Below, one piece after another: positions 35,632-42,455 of a stretch of 64,000 nt of DNA. The DNA comes from Chitinophagaceae bacterium UBA1953. Its GTDB lineage: Bacteria; Bacteroidota; Bacteroidia; Chitinophagales; Chitinophagaceae. The position numbers and the translations under genes were made by a program. The notes under the pieces were generated by a model. The model was not told the origin of the DNA and did no database searches. It was given only the letters and a program-made list of their open reading frames with translations. Where the stretch lies: NCBI GenBank assembly GCA_002336115.1, contig DDEN01000057.1:115031-179030 (forward strand), read 5' to 3'. Position 1 is the first letter of the stretch; every line of letters begins with the position of its first letter.

Positions 35632-35639
35632 CAAAGATA
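35632..35639 (-). promoter_or_regulatory. Bacteroidota -7 box upstream of the DEAD-box helicase gene
   Basis: On the minus strand TATCTTTG is an exact consensus match. Transcription would start near 35627, leaving a leader of about 130 nt before GTG 35495. The leader contains the palindrome ACGATCGT (35572-35579). The -33 element is not clear. Confidence 0.5.
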
Positions 35640-35683
35640 AGCTTTTATAATGAAATGCTGGCAATTCGTTCGTACGGCTGTGT

Positions 35684-35905
35684 TTACTTCACCTGTATGA
35701 TTTTTACAGGACAGAGCTTTGCAGCTTTTTCATTGGCATCACGCTCCTCTTCATTCACCTTCACCGACCAGAATCCTCTTTTTTCTTTTGCATCAACCAA
35801 GGTGCTTCTTCCATCACGCTTCGACATACGCCAGCGGTCTGGTGCAGCTTCAACACAATAGTTACAGCCTATACATTTTTCCCTTTGCTGTGTGATGGTA
35901 ATCAT
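35684..35905 (-). CDS. Single-cluster 4Fe-4S ferredoxin
   Basis: A 73-residue ferredoxin with cluster ligands C11, C14, C17 and C65, the last followed by Pro (LCPVKII). Only four cysteines are present, so it binds one [4Fe-4S] cluster, unlike the two-cluster YfhL type. An insert (residues 20-55) is charged and rich in Lys and Arg. The gene starts inside the stop of the U32 gene (4-bp overlap), so the two are translationally coupled. The inferred role is electron donor for that enzyme. Confidence 0.88.
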   Translation of the reverse strand: MITITQQREKCIGCNYCVEAAPDRWRMSKRDGRSTLVDAKEKRGFWSVKVNEEERDANEKAAKLCPVKIIQVK

Positions 35906-37164
35906 ATTACTTCAACCTCCGTATCTGAAGCTACAATCTTGTATAACTTATCTGTATGATGAATTTCCACATCAAGAGGAAATGCGCATAAATCGCCTTT
36001 TTCTGCTACTTCAGCAGCTCCTGTTTCATTTACGTGCAATGAGTCAATCACTGTTTCAATTACACCGAAATTTTTACCAATAATCATTACACGATCTCCT
36101 ACACGCAAAGGATAACTTTCTATTTTAAATTCAGCAATTTTTGCTTTGGGGTAATAGTGATTACCCTTGCCAAGATATATTTTTCGTGTAGTTGCTTTTG
36201 ATCCTGAACCATCTGTCCACTCACCCAATTCCTGCCCAAATAAATAACCACCCCAGAAACCCCTGTTATACACTTCTTCCATCCGCTTCATCCATTCAGC
36301 AGCTTTATCTGCAGAATAAGTATGATTATAATAACTGTCAATTGCTTCACGGTAACATTGTGTAACTGTTTTTACATAATCAGGGCTCTTGCCTCTGCCT
36401 TCAATCTTCAATACACGAACACCAGTTTCAATCAACTGATCAAGAAAATTAATCGTACAGAGATCTTTCGGCGACATGATGTATTCATTATCTATTTCCA
36501 GCTCATGCCCGTCTTCAATATCAATTACTTTGTATTTTCTCCGGCAGTTCTGCAAACATGCACCACGGTTAGCCGATGCATTTTGTGTATGCAGACTGAG
36601 ATAACATTTTCCCGATACAGCCATACACAACGCACCATGTGCAAACACTTCAATCTCGATTAAATTTCCTGATGGACCTGTAATATTTTCTTTTTTAATT
36701 CCATCGCAGATTGCTTTCACTTGTCGCAGACTCAATTCTCTCGACAGCACCATCACATCAGCAAACAAAGAATAAAAACGTACAGTTTCAAGATTGGTAA
36801 TATTCAATTGCGTGGAAATATGTACTTCTAAATTGAGCGTACGTGCATAAGCAATCACTGCCTGATCAGATGCAATTACTGCAGTAATACCAGCTTTCTT
36901 CGCTTCGCTCACCACCATTTTCATCAACGACAGATCATGATCATACACAATCGTATTCAATGTAAGATAGCTGCGTACATTGTGCCTCTTACACAGTTGA
37001 GCAATTTCCGGCAAATCTTCAATGGTAAAATTCATGGTAGCCCTTGCACGCATATTCAGTTGCTCCACACCAAAATAAACTGAATCGGCACCTCCCTGTA
37101 TTGCGGCCATCATTGATTCAAAACTGCCCGCCGGCGACATTAATTCTACTTGCTTTCCCTGCAT
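35902..37164 (-). CDS. Peptidase U32 family protein, probable RNA hydroxylase (TrhP/RlhA-like)
   Basis: The family includes TrhP (5-hydroxyuridine at tRNA position 34) and RlhA (5-hydroxycytidine in 23S rRNA), now understood as Fe-S-dependent RNA hydroxylases rather than proteases. The signature EVFAHGALCMAVSGKCYLS (near residues 165-185) and GACLQNCRRKY supply four conserved cysteines. The TIM-barrel N-terminus VELMSPAGSFESMMAA is typical. At 420 residues it is close to TrhP. A C-terminal beta domain begins near residue 325. It is coupled to a ferredoxin gene. The substrate cannot be assigned from sequence alone. Confidence 0.88.
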   Translation of the reverse strand: MQGKQVELMSPAGSFESMMAAIQGGADSVYFGVEQLNMRARATMNFTIEDLPEIAQLCKRHNVRSYLTLNTIVYDHDLSLMKMVVSEAKKAGITAVIASDQAVIAYARTLNLEVHISTQLNITNLETVRFYSLFADVMVLSRELSLRQVKAICDGIKKENITGPSGNLIEIEVFAHGALCMAVSGKCYLSLHTQNASANRGACLQNCRRKYKVIDIEDGHELEIDNEYIMSPKDLCTINFLDQLIETGVRVLKIEGRGKSPDYVKTVTQCYREAIDSYYNHTYSADKAAEWMKRMEEVYNRGFWGGYLFGQELGEWTDGSGSKATTRKIYLGKGNHYYPKAKIAEFKIESYPLRVGDRVMIIGKNFGVIETVIDSLHVNETGAAEVAEKGDLCAFPLDVEIHHTDKLYKIVASDTEVEVI

Positions 37165-37224
37165 GAAAAAAATTTAAACCTCAAATTTACACAAAAGGCA
37201 CAAAGGCATCAAGACAGGAGTATG

Positions 37225-37264
37225 AAACCCCGTCAGCGGTTTTAAACCCCGACGGCGGTTGAAG
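37225..37264. repeat. 40-bp hairpin repeat, copy 1
   Basis: Two AACCCC...GCGGTT half-units in tandem. CCGTC (37230-37234) pairs with GACGG (37251-37255), enclosing an inner GGTTT/AAACC stem. It is 34/40 identical to copy 2, which lies 105 bp downstream. Confidence 0.7.
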
Positions 37265-37369
37265 TAGAAAGAAAAATAAATTTATTAAAACCAACTGCAT
37301 CAACATCCATCAACCGCATTGGCATCGCACACTTGTACAATAGAATAAAACTGAACAATTCCTGAATAC

Positions 37370-37409
37370 AAACCATGTTGGCGGTTGTAAACCCCAACGG
37401 CGGTTGAAG
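37370..37409. repeat. 40-bp hairpin repeat, copy 2
   Basis: Same organisation as copy 1. The pair GTC/GAC of copy 1 is GTT/AAC here (37377-37379 with 37396-37398), a compensatory change that preserves pairing. It ends just past the stop end of the ABC ATPase gene. Confidence 0.7.
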
Positions 37410-37415
37410 CAAAAC

Positions 37416-38393
37416 TCAATTGTTAAGTTGTATAATTTGCTTTTCTTCAACAGCAAGAAAAACTAATTCGCCTTTTCTGTGGGATGACGATTGTGTCCGC
37501 ACTTTTATCAACTGCTGTTCAACAAGCACTTCAAGCAAATAATAACTACCAAAGAAAGAAATGCGTTGTGCAATTCCGAAGATATGCGATTGACCGGTTG
37601 CTGTTACATGAATATTTTCAGGACGTATAATAAATGTATCATTTGAAGTAAAAGAACCAAACAAAGGAGCTTTGTTCACATCAATTAAATTATAATCGCC
37701 AACCAACCCTGCTGCATATTCATTAACCGGTTGCTGGTAAATTTCTTCCGCTGTTCCCTGCTGAATCAATTCACCATTCTGCATTACGAGAATTTTATCG
37801 GCCCATGAAAGCACATCAGCAGCATCATGGCTTACAAGAATACAGGTAATACCAAGTTGTTCACTTATATCATCAATCACCTGCTTGATGGTACGCTTGT
37901 GCATAGCATCAAGATTGGAATAAGGTTCATCAAGCAACAATAATCGTGGAGACGTAGTAAGCAAACGTGCAAGAGCAATCCGTTGTTTTTCCCCACCTGA
38001 AAGCTGATTTGTACGTCGTTGAAGTAAATGATCAACCTGGCAAATTTTGTACAACTCGATGGCTTTTTCTTCGGTTAATTTATTTGCCATTTCGAGATAA
38101 TCCCTGACCCAATAATTATTTCTCAATTCAAAATACTGGCTCAGGAAAGCAATACCGGGATGACCGGGAAATAACTCATCTTCAGGATTGATAATTTTTT
38201 TTTCTTCAAAAAGCACTTCACCTTCATCGGGTTTTACAAAACCACCAACCAGTTTCAACAACGTTGTTTTTCCAGAGCCGGTTTCGCCAACAATAGCAAT
38301 ATGCTGTAGTTTTTCCTGTGTAAAACTTACACGCTTTACAACAACATTCTGCCCGACTGTTTTACTGATATTTGAAACTTGTATAAACAACAT
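37416..38393 (-). CDS. ABC transporter ATP-binding protein with TOBE-like C-terminus
   Basis: A 325-residue ABC ATPase resembling PotA/FbpC/ModC. Walker A GETGSGKTT (near residue 37), Q-loop FLSQY, signature LSGGEKQRIALARLL, Walker B LLLLDEPYSNLD and the switch His in VSHDAADV are intact. Residues about 240-325 form a TOBE-like domain (TFIIRPENIHV). No permease or binding protein is adjacent, so partners are elsewhere or it serves another role. It lies 3 bp downstream of pdxH on the same strand. Confidence 0.9.
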   Translation of the reverse strand: MLFIQVSNISKTVGQNVVVKRVSFTQEKLQHIAIVGETGSGKTTLLKLVGGFVKPDEGEVLFEEKKIINPEDELFPGHPGIAFLSQYFELRNNYWVRDYLEMANKLTEEKAIELYKICQVDHLLQRRTNQLSGGEKQRIALARLLTTSPRLLLLDEPYSNLDAMHKRTIKQVIDDISEQLGITCILVSHDAADVLSWADKILVMQNGELIQQGTAEEIYQQPVNEYAAGLVGDYNLIDVNKAPLFGSFTSNDTFIIRPENIHVTATGQSHIFGIAQRISFFGSYYLLEVLVEQQLIKVRTQSSSHRKGELVFLAVEEKQIIQLNN

Positions 38394-38396
38394 GAA

Positions 38397-39044
38397 TTAA
38401 GGTGCAAGCCTTTTAATATCCCAGCTTTTATTTTCAGTAAAAGTATAAACAATTCTATCGTGCATGCGGCTTGGCCGTCCCTGCCAGAATTCAATTTTAA
38501 CTGGCTTAACACGAAAGCCTCCCCAATGCGGCGGCTTTGGAATTTCGCCATGCTTAAACCGTTCACGATAAAATTCAAATGTTTCTTTCAACCATGCTTT
38601 TCCTGCAACTGCAATACTTTGCGGTGATGCCCATGCACCAATTTTACTTCCATCGGGCCTGCTGTTGAAATAAGCAATGCTTTCTTCCGTGCTGATTTTT
38701 TCAGCTACACCAACAATCTTTACCTGGCGTTCCATTTCTTTCCAGAAAAACAGCAGGCAGCAGTTGGGATTTTCTTCGAGCTGCGAACTTTTTGCACTGT
38801 TATAATTGGTAAAAAAAACAAAACCGTTTTCATTGAAATTTTTCAGTAATACTGTTCTTGCTTCCGGCACGGCATCTTTACCTGCTGTTGCCAGTGTCAT
38901 TGCATTTACTTCGTCAATTTTTGAATCAGTTGCCTCATTCCACCAATGCTCAAACTGGGCAAATGGAGTTGGTTTCACCGATTCCTCATCAAGCGAATTA
39001 AGCGTATAATCTTTTCTTATTCTTGCTATATCTTCCGGATTCAT
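38397..39044 (-). CDS. pdxH: Pyridoxamine 5'-phosphate oxidase
   Basis: FMN enzyme that oxidises pyridoxine or pyridoxamine phosphate to PLP. Motifs are the N-terminal PFAQFEHWWNEA, ARTVLLKNFNENGFVFFTNY, the FMN-binding QVKIVGVAEK, RPDGSKIGAWASPQS, and the C-terminal PHWGGFRVKP, VKIEFWQGRPSRMHDR and RLAP. Its 215 residues match the family. It lies between an alcohol dehydrogenase and an ABC ATPase on the same strand, probably by chance of operon packing. Confidence 0.96.
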   Translation of the reverse strand: MNPEDIARIRKDYTLNSLDEESVKPTPFAQFEHWWNEATDSKIDEVNAMTLATAGKDAVPEARTVLLKNFNENGFVFFTNYNSAKSSQLEENPNCCLLFFWKEMERQVKIVGVAEKISTEESIAYFNSRPDGSKIGAWASPQSIAVAGKAWLKETFEFYRERFKHGEIPKPPHWGGFRVKPVKIEFWQGRPSRMHDRIVYTFTENKSWDIKRLAP

Positions 39045-39097
39045 TTAGGAACTAAGTTTAACTACAATATTTTTTATTTTGAATCTGTCTTCTGTTC

Positions 39098-40144
39098 TCA
39101 TTTTAAACTCGACATATCAATCACAAACCTGTATTTCACATCATTTTTCAGCATACGTTCATACGCCTCATTGATGTACTGCATTGGAATAACTTCCACA
39201 TCGGCAGTAATATTTTTCTCCGCACAAAAGTTGAGCATTTCCTGTGTTTCAACTGTACCACCAATCATAGAACCAATAATGCTGCGGCGGTTTTTAATCA
39301 GCTCAAACGGATTTACTTTCGGATCATCTTTCGGCAATCCTACCACCAGCAGTTTACCGCTTACAGCAAGAAGTTTCAGGTAAACTTCATAATCATGATT
39401 ACCACTTACAGCATCAACCACAACATTAAAATAACTCTCCATTTTTTTCATTGCTTCAACATCGGTACTCAACACAAAATGATGGGCTCCTAATTTTTTT
39501 GCATCCTCAGCTTTGGAAGGCGATGTGCTGAGCATAGTTACTTCTGCGCCCATTGCCACAGCAAACTTTACAGCCATGTGTCCCAAACCACCCAAACCCG
39601 CAACTGCAACTTTATCACCGGGTTTTACATCAGCATATCGCAAAGGCGAATAAGTAGTGATTCCTGCACAAAGCAACGGAGCCACACCGGCAAGATTTAA
39701 TTTATCCGAAACATGATACACCCAGCGTTCATCACAAACAATTTGTGTACTGTAACCTCCCTGTGCAATGCTCACACCATCACGTTCATAACCATTATAT
39801 GTTCCTGTCATCCCTTCTGCACAATATTGTTCCATGTGATCTTTACATGGTTTGCATTCACGGCAACTGTCAATCATTACACCAATACCAGCAGTATCAC
39901 CAGCTTTGAATTTTGAAACATGGCTACCCACTTTCACAACTTTACCTACAATTTCATGACCGGGAACCATTGGGTAAATTGATCCGCCCCACTCGTCCCT
40001 TACCTGGTGAAGATCAGAATGACAAACCCCTGAAAATAAAATCTCAACCAAAACATCATGCTCTTTCAGTTCCCTACGTTCAAAATCAAACGGAGTGAGT
40101 GCTGAAGCAGAACTTTGTGCTGCATAACCTTTAACCGGAATCAT
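39098..40144 (-). CDS. Zinc-dependent NAD(P)-alcohol dehydrogenase (CAD/YahK-like)
   Basis: Medium-chain dehydrogenase that reduces aldehydes or oxidises alcohols. Catalytic zinc ligands are in GVCHSDLHQV and VPGHEIVG. The structural zinc Cys cluster DSCRECKPCKDHMEQYC has all four Cys. The Rossmann motif AGLGGLGHMA is near residue 180. Its 348 residues are typical of the cinnamyl-alcohol-dehydrogenase/YahK group, which favours NADPH. It is divergent from the patatin gene across 120 bp, and 53 bp upstream of pdxH. Confidence 0.92.
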   Translation of the reverse strand: MIPVKGYAAQSSASALTPFDFERRELKEHDVLVEILFSGVCHSDLHQVRDEWGGSIYPMVPGHEIVGKVVKVGSHVSKFKAGDTAGIGVMIDSCRECKPCKDHMEQYCAEGMTGTYNGYERDGVSIAQGGYSTQIVCDERWVYHVSDKLNLAGVAPLLCAGITTYSPLRYADVKPGDKVAVAGLGGLGHMAVKFAVAMGAEVTMLSTSPSKAEDAKKLGAHHFVLSTDVEAMKKMESYFNVVVDAVSGNHDYEVYLKLLAVSGKLLVVGLPKDDPKVNPFELIKNRRSIIGSMIGGTVETQEMLNFCAEKNITADVEVIPMQYINEAYERMLKNDVKYRFVIDMSSLK

Positions 40145-40264
40145 ATCTCTGAATTTTAATGCTGCAAATTACTTAAACTTCGTTTCCTGAAAGCGAATAA
40201 ATACATCAAAGGAAATTACTAAACACATTTGCAGTTTCGTACTTTTAATTGCATACTTTGAGAA

Positions 40265-41134
40265 ATGAAAAAGAAAGCACATCTTGTTTTGGGCAGCGGA
40301 GGAGCAAGAGGCATTGCTCATATAGGCGTAATTGAACAACTGGAAGAACACAACTTTGAAATCATTAGTATAACAGGATGCTCAATGGGTGCTGTTGTTG
40401 GTGGAATGTACTGTGCAGGATACCTTAAAACATATAAAGACTGGCTGCTTACGCTGAACAAAACCAAAGTATTTAATCTGTTTGATTTTACATTCACCAT
40501 GCAGGGTTTTGTAAAAGGTGAAAAAGTGCTGGCTCAGTTAGAAAAATTTACCGGCAAACAAACTATTGAGGAACTGAAAATAAAATTTACGGCTGTTGCC
40601 ACCGATATTATTAACAGGAAAGAAGTGCATTTTGCTTCGGGAAATTTATACAAGGCTTTGCGTGCATCTATTGGCATACCCGGTGTGTTTACACCCGTAC
40701 AGGAAAATGAAACTTTTCTGGTTGATGGCGGCGTATTAAATCCGTTGCCATTAAACCTGGTGAACAGAAAAGAAGACGAGTTGATTGTTGCAGTAAACAT
40801 AAACGGCTATGCTGAGCCGAAACGAAAGGAACCGATTATTACTACTGAGGAAAAACCTGTTACCCGTGACTGGCTTCAATCATTTACCTTACCCGGAAGA
40901 AAAAAATCAACTGGCAGCAAAAATGTAAGTATGTCGGTTTTTGATTTGGTCAATACTTCCTACGATTTTACACAGGATCGTTTAACTGAAATGATGATTA
41001 AAACATATCCGCCTGATTTATTAGTCGAAATTCCACGTAACAGTTGTGCTGTATATGAATTTTACCGTGCAGGAGAAATGATTGAAATGGGAAAGAACGC
41101 TTTTGATAAAGCGTATAAAAACACAATACAATAG
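40265..41134 (+). CDS. Patatin-like phospholipase
   Basis: A 289-residue Ser-Asp lipid acyl hydrolase. The oxyanion loop is GSGGARGIAHIGV, the nucleophile is in GCSMGAVVGG (near residue 40), and the catalytic Asp is in VDGGVLNPLP (near 158). There is no signal peptide or membrane segment, so it is probably cytoplasmic, acting on membrane phospholipids. A lysine-rich insert (about 185-220) precedes the C-terminal helices. A shortened promoter element, TACTTTG, ends 4 nt before the ATG. It is monocistronic. Confidence 0.9.
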   Translation: MKKKAHLVLGSGGARGIAHIGVIEQLEEHNFEIISITGCSMGAVVGGMYCAGYLKTYKDWLLTLNKTKVFNLFDFTFTMQGFVKGEKVLAQLEKFTGKQTIEELKIKFTAVATDIINRKEVHFASGNLYKALRASIGIPGVFTPVQENETFLVDGGVLNPLPLNLVNRKEDELIVAVNINGYAEPKRKEPIITTEEKPVTRDWLQSFTLPGRKKSTGSKNVSMSVFDLVNTSYDFTQDRLTEMMIKTYPPDLLVEIPRNSCAVYEFYRAGEMIEMGKNAFDKAYKNTIQ

Positions 41135-41150
41135 TAATACTGATGATATA

Positions 41151-41211
41151 GATAGAACAGATTTATGCAGATTTTTATATAATTAAAACTCCTCTGTAAA
41201 TCTGTCTCATC
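41151..41211. repeat. Imperfect palindrome between convergent genes
   Basis: GATAGAACAGATTTA (41151-41165) and the reverse complement of 41197-41211 agree at most positions, with nine consecutive matches (ACAGATTTA). The spacer is AT-rich. It may act as a terminator or be a copy of a dispersed palindromic repeat. Confidence 0.5.
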
Positions 41212-41233
41212 CGTTTAATTCTTGTTTCTACAA

Positions 41234-41620
41234 TCAGCTCAACACCATTTGCTGAAACAAACGTGCAACAGTTTCTTCAAAGCTTTTACACAAACCGGAA
41301 TGAACCGGAGATGTTTGTACAACTGTACTACGCTTAGCAGTTAACCAACGGAAACGGGATGCAATATCAAGTGCTGCAATAGGACTGTCTTTCGATTCAC
41401 CTTTACTGATTTGCTCAAAAGCCTCAAGGTGCGATTTAATTTCAGCTATCTCTGCAGCCGGAAACAATGTGAGTAATTTTTGTTCATTCAGCACATACAT
41501 TGTTTGCAGGAACGGCGGTTTTTTACAATACACAATCACGCCCACATTGAGGAACTCTTCCCGTTCCACCCGTGGCACCACCCTTATAACAGCATACTCA
41601 AATAAGAAATTTTCCTGCAT
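41234..41620 (-). CDS. DUF3037 family protein
   Basis: A 128-residue protein with the DUF3037 pattern: N-terminal YAVIRVVPRVEREEFLNVGVIVYC and a C-terminal FRWLTAKRSTVVQTSPVHSGLC with a helix after it. The function is unknown. The gene overlaps the end of the HipA-like kinase gene by 23 bp, so the two are translationally coupled and presumably work together, as this pairing recurs in other bacteria to my recollection. Its own frame is intact although the partner is interrupted. Confidence 0.8.
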   Translation of the reverse strand: MQENFLFEYAVIRVVPRVEREEFLNVGVIVYCKKPPFLQTMYVLNEQKLLTLFPAAEIAEIKSHLEAFEQISKGESKDSPIAALDIASRFRWLTAKRSTVVQTSPVHSGLCKSFEETVARLFQQMVLS

Positions 41621-42407
41621 TGATTGCTTCGTTTACAAATATATCGGTGTGACTAATTCTGTTTATTAAAAACTGGCTGTACACATTTCTCATTTCATCA
41701 GGACTTTCTTTTATATCCTCATGCTGCAACCATTCATCCGGCACTATTGATACAATTGAGCGGATTCGTTCTTCCGTTACAACCTTCTTCAGCTCTTCAT
41801 TTACCAGTTGAAGTAATGAAGCCTGTGGCAACAGTACATGATCTTTTATCTGCGCAAATGGCTTTACTGATTGTTCTTTCCAGTTTGACCATGTATGATG
41901 AAAATACAAAGCGGCTCCATGATCTATAAGCCAAAGTTCATTGTGCCAGCTCAGCATGTTTGTATTGCGTGCAGTACGGTCAACGTTCATCAGCAATGCA
42001 TCAAGCTATACAATTTTTGATGCAAGATGCTCATCAACTTTTTTTACAGCAGGATCGTATGTAATGGCACCCGATAAATAATGCAGCCCCAGATTAAGCC
42101 CTTTGCTTGCACGCAGTAAATCCTGTATTTCTTCATCCGGTTCTGTACGTCCGAAAGCTCCATCAAGATGGGCAAATACAATTTCAGGAACTTTTAATTC
42201 CATTAAACGGGCTATTTCTCCACCAATTAAATCTGCAATCAATGCCTTGCTTCCCTGCCCTGCTCCACGAAATTTTAATACGTATAAAAAGCCATCATCC
42301 GCTTCTGCAATAGCTGGTAACGAACCACCTTCACGTAAAGGAGTTACATAACGCATTACCTGCACCGACCTTATTTCGGGTTGCTGAATATTTATTTCCT
42401 GCTTCAT
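41598..42407 (-). pseudogene. HipA-like kinase interrupted by an in-frame amber codon
   Basis: From ATG 42407 the frame encodes 133 residues of the N-lobe of a HipA-like kinase (LYVLKFRGAGQGSKALIADL with the ATP-binding Lys, then GEIARLM). It then meets TAG at 42006-42008 and continues in the same frame for another 135 residues to 41598. The part after the stop holds the catalytic loop (MNVDRTARNTNML) and a DHG metal motif (LWLIDHGAALYFH). The context KIV-stop-LDALLMNVD suggests an original TGG (Trp), changed by one base. If not read through, the product lacks the active site. It overlaps DUF3037 by 23 bp. It could be a recent pseudogene, a sequencing error or readthrough. Confidence 0.75.
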
Positions 42408-42455
42408 CTTCACAGCAAAGATGCTGTTTCATTTGAAATATCGGAAGAATTCTTC

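Noticed and set aside
35583..35861. 92-residue plus-strand open frame over the ferredoxin gene
   Set aside because: Antisense to the ferredoxin cysteine motif. The minus-strand reading has a clear family signature and operon overlap.
41234..42407. HipBA-type toxin-antitoxin system
   Set aside because: No HipB-like helix-turn-helix gene is adjacent. The partner is DUF3037 and the kinase is interrupted, so the classical system is not supported.
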